From: RPQJ01 sp963698735
Lineage (GTDB): Bacteria; Pseudomonadota; Gammaproteobacteria; Steroidobacterales; Steroidobacteraceae
Assembly (NCBI GenBank): GCA_963698735.1
Contig: CAVOSA010000019.1
Location: forward strand, 62,001-126,000
Length of the DNA: 64,000 nucleotides
Direction: 5' to 3'
Under the pieces are notes generated by a model. That model was not told the DNA's origin. It did no database searches and saw nothing but the letters and a program-made list of their open reading frames with translations. Within the stretch, counting starts at the first letter, position 1; each line of letters starts with the position of its first letter. The translations under genes were made by a program, and so were the position numbers. This document shows positions 42,909 through 51,831 of the stretch, piece after piece.

Positions 42909-44279
42909 TCAGATGCCGTAGGCGATGCGCAGCAGCTTGAGCGGGTGCGTCGGCGGTTTCGGGTCCGCACCGAGTCCGGATTCGATCTGGTGGCCCGCCA
43001 TGGGGCAATCGCTCGCGTAATAGTCCGGCGCCGCGTTCTTGACCTTGCCGAACACCGGCCTGCCGATCTTCATCGAGGTCTCGCGGTATTCCCTCTTCAC
43101 GCCGTAGGTGCCGTTGTGGCCCGAGCAGCGTTCGATCGGCTCGATCTCCGTGCCCGGGACCAGCTTCAACACGTCGCGCGTCTTGAGCCCGAGGTTCTGC
43201 ACGCGCAGGTGGCACGGCACGTGGTAGCTCACCTTGCCCAGCGGTTTCGCGAAATCCGTGCGCAGCAGGCCCGCCTTGTGGCGCAACGCGAGGTACTCGA
43301 ACGGGTCAAACATCGCCGCCTGCACCTTCCTGACCTGCTCGTCTTCCGGGAACAGGAGCGGCAGCTCCTGCTTGAACATCAGCGCGCAGGAGGGTATCGG
43401 CGCCACGAGGTCGTAGCCCTGGTCCACCATCGAGGCCAGCGCCGGAACATTCACTTCCTTGGCCCGCTGGATCGACTCGAGGTCGCCGAGTTCGAGCTTC
43501 GGCATGCCGCAGCACTTCTCCTGCGGCACGATCGTGACCGGGACGCCGTTGTGGCGGAACACCGTGGCCAGGTCATCGTCGATGTCCGGCTCGTTGCGGT
43601 TGCAGTAGCACGTTGCGAAAAGCGCAACCTTGCCACGCGTCTCCGCCGTGGCCGTCACCGTGATCACATCCGGCTGGTGGCCACGCGCGACCCGGGCGCG
43701 CCCCGACACGCTGTGGTAATCGGGAATCGGCGCTTCGGGATGCACGCCCAGCGTCTTGTCGAGCATGCGCCGGCCGAATGCGGTGCCATTCACCGCGTTG
43801 ACCACCTGCGAGACCACCGGTATCCCGGCAATCGTGCCGACCATGTCGGTCGCGCTGAGTATCTTGTCACGCGTCCGCGTCTCGCCCTTGCGGAACCTGA
43901 CCGCTTTTGCGCGGAGCATGAGGTGCGGGAAGTCGATGTTCCACGGATGCGGCGGAACGTACGGGCACTTCGACATGTAGCACATGTCGCAGAGGTAGCA
44001 GTGGTCGGCAACCTCCCAGAACACCTTCTGGTCGACGCCGTCCAGTTCGCTGGTGGGCGACGCGTCGATCGCGTCGAACAGCAGGGGGAACGAGTTGCAC
44101 AGGCTGAAGCAGCGCCGACAACCGTGGCACAGGTCGTACACGCGCTCGAGTTCGTGCATCAAGCTGGCTTCGTCGTAGAAATCAGGCTCGCGCCACGCGA
44201 CAGGGTGCCTGGTTGGCCGGGCGAGGCTGCCCTCGCGCGCGCCACTGCCTGCAGTGTTGACGGTCGTCTCTTCGGTCAT
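42909..44279 (-). CDS. Fe-S / CCG-domain protein (GlpC/HdrD-like)
   Basis: 456 residues. Two [4Fe-4S] clusters are predicted from CxxCxxCxxxC motifs: CHGCRRCFSLC and CYLCDMCYMSKC. Two C-terminal cysteine-rich (CCG) domains follow: ATCYCNRNEP...KCCGMPKLE and VPCHLRVQN...ERCSGHNGTYG. It resembles the electron-transfer subunit C of anaerobic glycerol-3-phosphate dehydrogenase, but with no glpA/B nearby. Within a rubrerythrin/DUF3501 operon, a role passing electrons to a peroxide-reducing centre is inference. Confidence 0.88.
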   Translation of the reverse strand: MTEETTVNTAGSGAREGSLARPTRHPVAWREPDFYDEASLMHELERVYDLCHGCRRCFSLCNSFPLLFDAIDASPTSELDGVDQKVFWEVADHCYLCDMCYMSKCPYVPPHPWNIDFPHLMLRAKAVRFRKGETRTRDKILSATDMVGTIAGIPVVSQVVNAVNGTAFGRRMLDKTLGVHPEAPIPDYHSVSGRARVARGHQPDVITVTATAETRGKVALFATCYCNRNEPDIDDDLATVFRHNGVPVTIVPQEKCCGMPKLELGDLESIQRAKEVNVPALASMVDQGYDLVAPIPSCALMFKQELPLLFPEDEQVRKVQAAMFDPFEYLALRHKAGLLRTDFAKPLGKVSYHVPCHLRVQNLGLKTRDVLKLVPGTEIEPIERCSGHNGTYGVKREYRETSMKIGRPVFGKVKNAAPDYYASDCPMAGHQIESGLGADPKPPTHPLKLLRIAYGI

Positions 44280-44330
44280 GCCACGTCTCCCGACGCGAAT
44301 GTTTCCGGGCCGGCTGTCCGCTCAAGGCAG

Positions 44331-44354
44331 AAGGGCGGGCCGAGGCCCGCCCTT
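44331..44354 (-). terminator. Hairpin between rubrerythrin and Fe-S genes
   Basis: 11-bp perfect stem (44331-44341 with 44344-44354) of GGGCGGGCC type. There is no T-run on the - strand, so it probably causes partial termination or protects the rubrerythrin message, allowing more rubrerythrin than downstream protein. Confidence 0.55.
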
Positions 44355-44397
44355 GCTGGGTCGATGCATCACAGGCGCGCTGCCCGCCCGCAGCGGA

Positions 44398-44814
44398 TCA
44401 GAGGGTGTCGAGCGCCTTCTGGAAACGGTTCGCGTGCGAACGCTCGGCCTTCGCCAGCGTCTCGAACCAGTCCGCGATCTCGTCGAAACCTTCGTCACGG
44501 GCCGACTTCGCCATGCCCGGGTACATGTCGGTGTACTCGTGCGTTTCGCCGGCGATCGAAGCCTTCAGGTTGTTCGAGGTCGAACCAATCGGCAGGCCCG
44601 TGGCCGGGTCACCCACCGCTTCCAGGTACTCGAGGTGGCCGTGCGCGTGTCCCGTCTCGCCTTCAGCGGTTGAACGGAACACGGCGGCAACGTCGTTGAA
44701 ACCCTCGACGTCTGCCTTCTGGGCGAAATACAGGTAACGGCGATTGGCCTGCGATTCGCCGGCAAATGCGTCCTTGAGATTCTTCTCGGTCTTGCTGCCT
44801 TTCAAACTAGCCAT
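44398..44814 (-). CDS. Rubrerythrin-family di-iron protein (no rubredoxin domain)
   Basis: 138 residues, one ferritin-like four-helix bundle. Di-iron ligands are visible in AGESQANRRYLYFA, AEGETGHAHGHLEYL, AGETHEYTDMYPG and AKAERSHANRF. It lacks the C-terminal rubredoxin (CxxC) domain of classical rubrerythrin. It probably reduces hydrogen peroxide in the cytoplasm and must receive electrons from another protein, perhaps the Fe-S protein downstream. A strong GGAGG site precedes the ATG, and its promoter overlaps a palindrome (44896-44912). Confidence 0.92.
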   Translation of the reverse strand: MASLKGSKTEKNLKDAFAGESQANRRYLYFAQKADVEGFNDVAAVFRSTAEGETGHAHGHLEYLEAVGDPATGLPIGSTSNNLKASIAGETHEYTDMYPGMAKSARDEGFDEIADWFETLAKAERSHANRFQKALDTL

Positions 44815-44893
44815 GGTCGTGCCTCCACCTAGAGTCTGCAGTCGTTGTCGAAGTTGTTCGCGCCGCGGCCCGGATCGCCCGGACGGCCCATCA

Positions 44894-44922
44894 CTTTTAG
44901 ATCAAGTCTAAACCTGAGTCAA
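44894..44922 (-). promoter_or_regulatory. Rubrerythrin promoter with palindromic operator
   Basis: - strand: -35 TTGACT (44917-44922), 17-base spacer, -10 TAAAAG (44894-44899). Overlapping the spacer and -10 is the 17-base palindrome TTTAGATCAAGTCTAAA (44896-44912). A repressor binding here would block RNA polymerase; a redox- or iron-responsive regulator (Rrf2/IscR or Fur type) is plausible but not shown. Confidence 0.6.
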
Positions 44923-45080
44923 CGGATACGGGAAAACGGCCAGACAGACCGTAGTCTGATTGCTCGACGGCCGGGATTCGCGCAGTCCGCAATTGCGGAA
45001 TTCCTGGGGCTGGTGGCCGCCGCGCGTTGACCCTCGCGAACCCCTGTGCAAGGCTTCCTGCCCTCCGGAGGCTCCCTGCT

Positions 45081-45323
45081 GTGACCGAAACGCCCGTCAA
45101 CCCACCCGACTTCGAACGCTCCCTGGGAGAACTCGAGGCGACCGTCGACAAGCTCGAGCATGGCGACCTCTCACTGGAGGACGCGCTCAAGCACTTCGAA
45201 CGCGGTGTCGCCCTGGCGCGGGACTGCCAGGCGTCGCTCAGGAACGCGGAGCAGAAAGTCGAGATCCTGCTGCAGAAGTCGGCAACCGCCGAACCCGAAC
45301 CGTTCGAGCCCGACGCGGCATGA
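45081..45323 (+). CDS. xseB: Exodeoxyribonuclease VII small subunit
   Basis: 80 residues from GTG 45081 with GGAGG nine bases upstream; this is the normal family length. Two-helix protein: FERSLGELEATVDKLEHGDLSLEDALKHFERGVALARDC is diagnostic. It partners XseA in degrading single-stranded DNA. Stop and ispA start overlap (ATGA), the conserved xseB-ispA-dxs order. Confidence 0.96.
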   Translation: MTETPVNPPDFERSLGELEATVDKLEHGDLSLEDALKHFERGVALARDCQASLRNAEQKVEILLQKSATAEPEPFEPDAA

Positions 45324-46243
45324 GATCCCACCTGGCGGCGGCCACGCCGCGCGAACCGCTGCCGCTGGCGCTCGAGCGCTGGCGGCAAAGAGTCGAGCGC
45401 GAGCTCGATGCCTGGCTGCCGCCCGACACGACCGTGCCCGCGCGGCTGCACGCTGCCCAGCGTTACAGCGTCCTTGGCCCGGGCAAGCGCATCCGTCCGG
45501 CGCTGGTGTACGCGACGGCGGAAACCCTCGGCATCCCGCTCGGCCAGGTGGACGCCGCGGCCTGCGCAGTCGAATTGATCCATTGCTACTCGCTCGTCCA
45601 CGACGATCTCCCGGCCATGGACGACGACGACCTGCGCCGAGGACGGCCGACCTGTCACAGGCAGTTCGACGAAGCCACGGCAATACTTGCGGGCGACTCG
45701 CTGCAGGTACTGGCATTCCAGCTGCTCGCAGCACATCCGGGCCTGCCGGCTGACGCCTCGATCCGGGTGCAGATCATCGGCACGCTCGCAGTCGCGAGTG
45801 GAACGGCAGGCATGGCCGGCGGCCAGGCGCTCGACCTGGCGGCGGAAGGCGGATCGTTGACGCTGGCGGACCTCGAGCGGCTGCATGCGTTGAAGACGGG
45901 CGCCCTCATCCGCGCCAGCGTGTTGATGGCCGCCTATTGCTGCGCGGGCCTCGGGACCGAGCAACTGTCAGCGCTGGATGTGTTCGGCGAACGCGTTGGC
46001 CTGGCCTTCCAGGTCCAGGACGACATCCTCGACGTCGAGGGCGACGTGCAGGTGATCGGCAAGCCTCCGGGCAGCGATGAAGCCCGCGGCATGCCCACCT
46101 ACCCGGCGCTCGTGGGCCTCGATGCAGCGCGCGCGCGCGTGCGGGAACTGCACGCGGAGGCAAAGCGGCAACTCACCAGGCACGGTTGGGCTGACAGCCC
46201 GCTGTCCCAACTGTCCGACTGGTTGCTGTCCCGCAACTGTTAA
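45320..46243 (+). CDS. ispA: Farnesyl diphosphate synthase (polyprenyl synthetase)
   Basis: 307 residues. Condenses IPP with DMAPP and GPP to FPP. First Asp-rich motif is DDLPAMDDDD with the substrate Arg-Arg nearby (LRRGRPTCH); the second is QVQDDILDVEGD. YSLVHDDLPAMD and GKRIRPAL are typical. Bacterial type (two residues inserted in the first motif). It sits between xseB and dxs. Confidence 0.96.
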   Translation: MRSHLAAATPREPLPLALERWRQRVERELDAWLPPDTTVPARLHAAQRYSVLGPGKRIRPALVYATAETLGIPLGQVDAAACAVELIHCYSLVHDDLPAMDDDDLRRGRPTCHRQFDEATAILAGDSLQVLAFQLLAAHPGLPADASIRVQIIGTLAVASGTAGMAGGQALDLAAEGGSLTLADLERLHALKTGALIRASVLMAAYCCAGLGTEQLSALDVFGERVGLAFQVQDDILDVEGDVQVIGKPPGSDEARGMPTYPALVGLDAARARVRELHAEAKRQLTRHGWADSPLSQLSDWLLSRNC

Positions 46244-46269
46244 TCCCGCGGAATCGGGCCGCCAGCGTG

Positions 46270-46275
46270 TAAAAT
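46270..46275 (+). promoter_or_regulatory. -10 box of a probable leaderless dxs transcript
   Basis: TAAAAT (46270-46275) followed by seven bases and the dxs ATG at 46283. No Shine-Dalgarno is present and no good -35 is seen. Read-through from ispA is also possible. Confidence 0.4.
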
Positions 46276-46282
46276 CCCCGTA

Positions 46283-48187
46283 ATGTCGCGCCCTGATCCT
46301 TACCCGTTGCTTTCGCGCATCGAGGCGCCCGCCGACCTGCGCCAGCTGCCGGAAACCAGGCTCGTCCCGCTTGCAGGTGAACTGCGCGAGTTCCTGATCC
46401 AGACAGTCAGCCAGATGGGCGGCCATTTTGCTGCCGGCCTCGGCACCGTCGAACTCACGGTCGCGCTGCATTATGTGTTCGATACGCCGCATGACCGGCT
46501 GGTGTGGGACGTCGGCCACCAGGCCTATCCCCATAAGGTCCTGACCGGCCGCCGCAATCGCCTGCAGACGATCAAGCACAAGGGCGGACTCGCACCTTTC
46601 CCCAGCCGTTCCGAGAGCGAATACGACACGTTCGGCGTCGGGCACTCGAGCACTTCGATCAGCGCGGCCATCGGCATGGCGCTCGCCGCGAAGAGCAAGG
46701 GCGAGAAGCGCCGGGTCGTCGCGGTCATCGGCGACGGCGCCATCACGGCCGGCCAGGCGTTCGAGGCGCTGAATCACGCGGGCGCGCTCGATGCGAACGT
46801 GCTCGTGATCCTGAACGACAACGACATGTCGATCTCGGAGAACGTCGGCGCGCTGTCGAACTATTTCGCGCGCGTGCTTTCCGGCCGGACCTACGCGGCG
46901 CTGCGCGAGGGCGGCAAGAAGATCCTGCGCCGCATGCCGACGGTCTGGGAACTCGCGCGCCGCTCCGAGGAACACTTCAAGGGCATGGTGCTGCCCGGAA
47001 CGCTGTTCGAGGAAATGGGGTTCAACTACTTCGGCCCGATCGACGGCCACGACCTCGACGCGCTGGTGAAGACGCTCACCAACCTGCGCGACCTCGAAGG
47101 CCCGCAGTTCCTGCACGTCGTGACGCGCAAGGGCAAGGGCTACGCGCCGGCCGAGGCCGATCCGATCAAGTGGCACGGGCCGGGTCCTTTCGACGCGCAG
47201 GCCGGCACCATTTTCAAGGACAAGACGACGGGGCCCGTCTACTCGCAGATCTTCGGGCAGTGGTTGTGCGACATGGCCGAACTCGATCCGCGCGTCGTCG
47301 GCATCACGCCCGCGATGCGTGAAGGCTCGGGACTGGTCGAGTTCTCGAAGCGTTTTCCCGACCGCTATTTCGACGTCGCCATCGCCGAACAGCACGCCGT
47401 GACGCTCGCCGCGGGTTTTGCCTGCGAAGGCCTGCGGCCGGTCGTCGCGATTTACTCGACGTTCCTGCAGCGCGCTTACGACCAGTTGATCCACGACGTC
47501 GCGCTGCAGGACCTGCCGGTCACGTTCGCAATCGACCGCGGCGGACTCGTCGGCGGCGACGGCGCCACGCACCAGGGCGCGTTCGACCTGTCGTTCCTGC
47601 GCTGCATCCCGAACATGGTGGTGATGGCGCCGGCGGACGAAAACGAGTGCCGGCAGATGCTCTACACCGCCGTCTCGCTCGATCGACCTGCCGCGGTGCG
47701 CTACCCGCGCGGCCAGGGTCCTGGCGTCCCGGTCACCAGGCGGATGGACGCGTTGCCGGTGGGCCGTGCCGAGGTTCGCCGGGAAGGTCGCTCCGGTCTG
47801 CTGTTGCTGGCTTTCGGTACGATGCTGGCGCCTTGTGCCGCGCTCGCCGAGCGCCTCGACGCCACGCTGGTCAACATGCGCTTCGTGAAGCCGCTGGACG
47901 AGGACACGGTGTGCCGCCTCGCGGCCACGCATTCGTGCATCGTCACGCTCGAGGAAAACGTCGTGGCCGGCGGCGCCGGCAGCGCGGTCAGCGAGTGCCT
48001 GTCGGCGCATGGGGCCGAGGCAACCGTCCACCACATCGGCATCCCCGACCGCTTCATCGAGCACGGCTCCCGCGAGGACTGCCTGGTCATGGCCGGAATC
48101 GATGCCGCGGGCATCGAGCGGCAGGTCCAGCGGATCTGGGCTGAGCACCGCCCCGCCCTCCCGGCGGTCGCCACCCGGGCCTCCTGA
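46283..48187 (+). CDS. dxs: 1-Deoxy-D-xylulose-5-phosphate synthase
   Basis: 634 residues. Thiamine-diphosphate enzyme joining pyruvate and glyceraldehyde-3-phosphate, entry to the MEP isoprenoid pathway and to thiamine and pyridoxal synthesis. TPP-binding GDGAITAGQAFEALNHAG; DVGHQAYPHKVLTGRR near the N terminus; transketolase-like middle domain DVAIAEQHAVTLAAGFA. Full family length. Confidence 0.98.
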   Translation: MSRPDPYPLLSRIEAPADLRQLPETRLVPLAGELREFLIQTVSQMGGHFAAGLGTVELTVALHYVFDTPHDRLVWDVGHQAYPHKVLTGRRNRLQTIKHKGGLAPFPSRSESEYDTFGVGHSSTSISAAIGMALAAKSKGEKRRVVAVIGDGAITAGQAFEALNHAGALDANVLVILNDNDMSISENVGALSNYFARVLSGRTYAALREGGKKILRRMPTVWELARRSEEHFKGMVLPGTLFEEMGFNYFGPIDGHDLDALVKTLTNLRDLEGPQFLHVVTRKGKGYAPAEADPIKWHGPGPFDAQAGTIFKDKTTGPVYSQIFGQWLCDMAELDPRVVGITPAMREGSGLVEFSKRFPDRYFDVAIAEQHAVTLAAGFACEGLRPVVAIYSTFLQRAYDQLIHDVALQDLPVTFAIDRGGLVGGDGATHQGAFDLSFLRCIPNMVVMAPADENECRQMLYTAVSLDRPAAVRYPRGQGPGVPVTRRMDALPVGRAEVRREGRSGLLLLAFGTMLAPCAALAERLDATLVNMRFVKPLDEDTVCRLAATHSCIVTLEENVVAGGAGSAVSECLSAHGAEATVHHIGIPDRFIEHGSREDCLVMAGIDAAGIERQVQRIWAEHRPALPAVATRAS

Positions 48188-48236
48188 AGCACGCCGGGTC
48201 GGTGCCCGCCTCGCGGCAAGCGCTGGCCGAGTCTCG

Positions 48237-48242
48237 TATACT
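48237..48242 (+). promoter_or_regulatory. Candidate -10 of folE2
   Basis: TATACT at 48237-48242 in a GC-rich gap (48188-48282), about 40 bases before ATG 48283. No convincing -35. Confidence 0.4.
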
Positions 48243-48282
48243 CGGCGCTCCCCGCGGGAATCCGTGACCCGCCAGCATCCGA

Positions 48283-49158
48283 ATGGACGACCAGACCCTG
48301 CGACCGGACCAGAGCATGAGCCGCCCTTCCGCAACGATCGGTGAAACGCTGGGCAGCGCCAGCGTGACGCCCATTGAAGACGTCCAGGGACGGGCGGACT
48401 CGCGCCAGATCCCGATCAACAAGGTCGGCATCAAGGACGTGTACCACCCGGTGCGCGTGCGCGACCGTTCGGGCGGCGACCAGCACACGGTCGCCAACTT
48501 CAACATGTATGTCGCCCTGCCCCACAATTTCAAGGGCACGCACATGTCGCGTTTCGTCGAGATCCTGCACCTCCACGAGCGCGAGATTTCGGTCGATTCC
48601 TTCCGCGCCATGTTGACCGAGATGACCGAACGGCTGGACGCCACCTCGGGCCACATCGAGATGTCATTCCCCTACTTCGTGATGAAGCAGGCGCCGGTCA
48701 CGAAAGTCGAGAGCGTGGTCAAGTACGACGCCAGGTTGATCGGCGAGATCCACGATGGCGTCGAGGAGATGTGGATCTGCGTCGTCGTCGCCGCGACCAG
48801 CCTGTGCCCCTGCTCGAAGCGCATCTCCGACTACGGCGCGCACAACCAGCGCTCGCACATCACGATCAAGGCGCGCGTGCGCGAGCACGTCTGGATCGAG
48901 GAGCTGATCGACATCGCAGAACAGGAAGCCTCCTGCGAGGTGTTCGGCATCCTCAAGCGGCCGGACGAGAAGTACGTGACCGAGCGCGCCTACGACAACC
49001 CCAAGTTCGTCGAAGACATGGTCCGTGACATCGCGGTTCGCCTGAACTCCGAAGAGCGTGTGCTCGCCTACGTGGTCGAGGCGGAGAACTTCGAGTCGAT
49101 CCACAATCACAGCGCGTATGCGTTGATCGAGAAAGACAAGGCAGGGGCCAGGGGTTAG
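48283..49158 (+). CDS. folE2: GTP cyclohydrolase FolE2
   Basis: 291 residues. Type IB GTP cyclohydrolase making dihydroneopterin triphosphate for folate (and queuosine). ATSLCPCSKRISDYGAHNQR carries the metal-binding Cys and His; IPINKVGIKDVYHPV and FVEDMVRDIAVRLN are family blocks. FolE2 accepts several metals and is often used under zinc shortage. An ATG at 48316 (MSRPSATIG) is an equally plausible start. Whether a FolE is present elsewhere is not known. Confidence 0.93.
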   Translation: MDDQTLRPDQSMSRPSATIGETLGSASVTPIEDVQGRADSRQIPINKVGIKDVYHPVRVRDRSGGDQHTVANFNMYVALPHNFKGTHMSRFVEILHLHEREISVDSFRAMLTEMTERLDATSGHIEMSFPYFVMKQAPVTKVESVVKYDARLIGEIHDGVEEMWICVVVAATSLCPCSKRISDYGAHNQRSHITIKARVREHVWIEELIDIAEQEASCEVFGILKRPDEKYVTERAYDNPKFVEDMVRDIAVRLNSEERVLAYVVEAENFESIHNHSAYALIEKDKAGARG

Positions 49159-49233
49159 GTTCGAGCCGCGAACTGGACCAGCGGTCACCAGCCACGACGC
49201 CGACGCTGCAGACCGGCAACTACCCCGCCCCGC

Positions 49234-50424
49234 ATGCGCGCCCGAACACTCTGCACTGCCCTGCTGCTGGTCGCGCTGAATGTCGCCGCGCAGGCGGACG
49301 AACCCGCCGGCGACGCCCAGGACTGGTTCCGGCACGGTGACAAGGGCTTCGAGCTTGGCGACCCGGATGGCCGCTGGTTCGCCAACTTCGACCTGCGCGC
49401 GCAGCTGCGTTACACGGGCACCGACATCGACGAGCGTTCCCTTGACGGCGGCAGTGAGGAACACGAGGACGAAGCCGAGGTCAACCGGCTTCGCCTCAAG
49501 ATCGGCGGCAACGTGCTCCAGCCCTGGATCAAATATTATTACGAGCAGGAACTGACCGATCCGCAGCGCCTGCTCGACCTGCGCCTGACGTTTGAGTTCC
49601 ACGACTGGCTGCAGGTGCGCGTCGGCCAGTGGAAGATTCCGTTCAACCGCGAGCGCGTCGATTCGTCGGGCAGCCAGCAGTTCGTCGACCGTTCGATCGC
49701 GAACCAGTACTTCACGCTCGACCGGCAGCGCGGCGCGGCGGTGTCCGGCCGCGTCCTTGCAGGAACGCCCGGCGATTCGACCTACAACCTTGGGCTCTAC
49801 GCGCCACTCGGCCGCGACGGCAAGGGTGATTACGAAGATCCGCTGCTGCTCGCACGCTGGCAGTGGAACCTGCTCGGTCGCGTCCTCGACTTTTCGCAAA
49901 GCGACACCGGGTATCGCGAGAAACCTGCGGCTTCGCTGGCCGTGGCCGGAGCCCGCTACCAGGGACCGTACACCGCGTTTTCGTCGAGCGGCGGCGGCGA
50001 GCTCGATGGTTTCGCAGCCGGCACACGCGACCAGTACGACGTGGAGCAGTGGCTCGTGGAGACGGCGTGGCAGCACGACGGCGCATCGTGGCAGCAGGAA
50101 TGGCACCACAAGCGCGTGCGCGACACGGTGGCTGGGGCGACGACGACACTGACTGGCGGCTACGCGCAGGCCGGGATCTTCCCTCACACGCTGTGGCAGC
50201 GGGTACCGCAGCCGCTCGAGTTCGCGGTGCGGTACGCATGGGTGGATCCGGACGACGACCTCGCCGACGACAGCAAGACCGAAACGACGCTGGTGGCCAA
50301 CTGGTTTTTCCGCGGTCACCGCAACAAGCTGACGGCGGATTACAGCTGGCTCACCGACGGCATGGCCCAGCCCGGCGAACGCAAGGAGCGCCGCGTGCGG
50401 CTGCAGTGGGACGTTTCGCTGTAG
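49234..50424 (+). CDS. Phosphate-selective porin O/P family protein
   Basis: 396 residues. Signal peptide to AAQA (about residue 21). The barrel begins GRWFANFDLRAQLRYTG and shows FEFHDWLQVRVGQWKIPFNRERVDSSGSQQFVDRS, the characteristic OprO/OprP block, then repeated strands and an end RRVRLQWDVSL. It forms an outer-membrane channel. Substrate selectivity (phosphate, pyrophosphate or other anion) is not readable, and no phosphate-uptake genes flank it. Confidence 0.88.
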   Translation: MRARTLCTALLLVALNVAAQADEPAGDAQDWFRHGDKGFELGDPDGRWFANFDLRAQLRYTGTDIDERSLDGGSEEHEDEAEVNRLRLKIGGNVLQPWIKYYYEQELTDPQRLLDLRLTFEFHDWLQVRVGQWKIPFNRERVDSSGSQQFVDRSIANQYFTLDRQRGAAVSGRVLAGTPGDSTYNLGLYAPLGRDGKGDYEDPLLLARWQWNLLGRVLDFSQSDTGYREKPAASLAVAGARYQGPYTAFSSSGGGELDGFAAGTRDQYDVEQWLVETAWQHDGASWQQEWHHKRVRDTVAGATTTLTGGYAQAGIFPHTLWQRVPQPLEFAVRYAWVDPDDDLADDSKTETTLVANWFFRGHRNKLTADYSWLTDGMAQPGERKERRVRLQWDVSL

Positions 50425-50463
50425 GGATTCCGGCCGCGCCGCCGTGCACGGCGCACCGCAGGG

Positions 50464-51831
50464 TCAGTTCGCCTCTTCGCCTTTCTTGCTGTTCTTGCCG
50501 CTCTTGCCGCCCTTGCCGCGGTGCAGGCGCCCGATCAGTTCGCGCAGGAAGACCTTGTTGAAGCGCAGCTGGCAGGAGATCGACGACTGCTCGAGCAGCG
50601 TGGCGGTTACCTTGAGCATCGTGACCGCAGTCTCGGCTTCGACACCGGTGTCGCGGCGCGAGCCCTCGGCATAGCTTGCCTCGCCGAAGCAGCCGCCGGC
50701 CGGCACGTGGCCGACAATCTCGGCGCCGCGGCTGATGCGGACTGTGCCCGAAACCACGATGTAGAAACGGTCGTCGATGTCACCCGGCCGCAGCACGGGC
50801 TCACCCGCCTGGCACTCGGTCCAGACCCCCGCGCGCATGACCTCGCGGATCTCTCCGTGCGAAAAGTCGTGGAAGAAGCGCAGCTTGCGCAGGACCGCGA
50901 AGCGCTCCTCGTCATCGATCTCGGACTGCGAGGCGCGCAGCTTCTGGTGCACGCGAGTGAGTTCGGCGGCGAACTCGGAGCCGGTGCGGTAGCGATTGCC
51001 GGGTTCTTTCTGCAGCGCACGGCTGACGACTTCCTCGAGTTCCTCGGGGACCTCGGCACGGATGCTGCGCAGCGTGTCGGGTTCGGACTGCACGACCTGC
51101 CGCAGCAGCTTGCCGAGCGCGCCGGCGCGGAACGGCCGTTGCCCGCAAAGCATCTCGTACATAACGGCGCCGAGCGAATAGAGGTCCGAACGGGCGTCGA
51201 GTTCGAGCCCCTGGACCTGTTCCGGCGACATATAGGCCGGGCTGCCGGCCACGCCCTCGAGGCGTGAAACGTCGGAGTCTGCGACGAGTGCAATGCCAAA
51301 ATCGACGATGCGCACGTCGCCGTCCTGCGTCAGCAGGATGTTCGACGGCTTGATGTCGCGATGGACGACGCCGCGCGAGTGCGCGTAGTGCAGCGCCTTC
51401 GCGCACTTGTACATGATGGAGACGACCTGGTCGACGGGCAGCAGGCTGCCCATGCGGCAGTACGCGCTCAGCGTGCGCGCGCCGTGCACGTGTTCCGTGA
51501 CGACGTAGCGGCGGCCATCCTCCTCGCCCGCGTCGAAAATCGGCACGATGTTCGGGTGCTGCAGCTTGCCGACCATCTTCGCCTCGCCCATGAACATGCG
51601 GCGGGCATTGCGACCCTCCGCATCGTCGCCGTTGGTGGCGTGGTAGAGCTTGATGGCGACGTCGCGACCGTAGAACGGATCGTGCGAGAGGTAAACCGTG
51701 CCCGTGCTGCCACGGCCCACTTCGTGCACGACGTAGTACTTGCCGATACGATCGGGCGCGAACGGCGGCACTTCCATTCGCTGCGTCTGGAGGTGCGGTT
51801 CGAGTCGATCGGCTGGACTGGCTTGGGTCAC
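50464..51831 (-). CDS. Ser/Thr protein kinase with C-terminal cyclic-nucleotide-binding domain
   Basis: 455 residues from GTG 51831 (ATG 51777 is an alternative). Hanks kinase at about 30-290: Gly loop VGRGSTGTVYLS, AIKLY lysine, VVHRDIKPSNILL, VDFGIAL, GSPAYMSPEQ, SDLYSLGAVMYEMLCG. A linker is followed by a cNMP-type beta-barrel (about 325-425: LRPGDIDDRFYIVVSGTVRISRG, VPAGGCFGEASY). The end is Lys/Gly-rich and basic. The kinase may be switched by cAMP or c-di-GMP or may use the domain as a scaffold; targets unknown. It is convergent with the porin gene. Confidence 0.88.
   Translation of the reverse strand: MTQASPADRLEPHLQTQRMEVPPFAPDRIGKYYVVHEVGRGSTGTVYLSHDPFYGRDVAIKLYHATNGDDAEGRNARRMFMGEAKMVGKLQHPNIVPIFDAGEEDGRRYVVTEHVHGARTLSAYCRMGSLLPVDQVVSIMYKCAKALHYAHSRGVVHRDIKPSNILLTQDGDVRIVDFGIALVADSDVSRLEGVAGSPAYMSPEQVQGLELDARSDLYSLGAVMYEMLCGQRPFRAGALGKLLRQVVQSEPDTLRSIRAEVPEELEEVVSRALQKEPGNRYRTGSEFAAELTRVHQKLRASQSEIDDEERFAVLRKLRFFHDFSHGEIREVMRAGVWTECQAGEPVLRPGDIDDRFYIVVSGTVRISRGAEIVGHVPAGGCFGEASYAEGSRRDTGVEAETAVTMLKVTATLLEQSSISCQLRFNKVFLRELIGRLHRGKGGKSGKNSKKGEEAN

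Noticed and set aside
42909..44279. Anaerobic glycerol-3-phosphate dehydrogenase subunit C (glpC)
   Set aside because: Domain layout is similar, but there is no glpA or glpB, and the rubrerythrin/DUF3501 context points to another role.
42327..44699. 790-codon open frame on the + strand across the DUF3501 and Fe-S genes
   Set aside because: Shadow of two - strand genes with clear Cys motifs and ribosome sites.
45968..48334. 788-codon open frame on the - strand opposite ispA and dxs
   Set aside because: Antisense shadow of two well-recognised enzymes; composition is typical of reversed GC-rich coding DNA.
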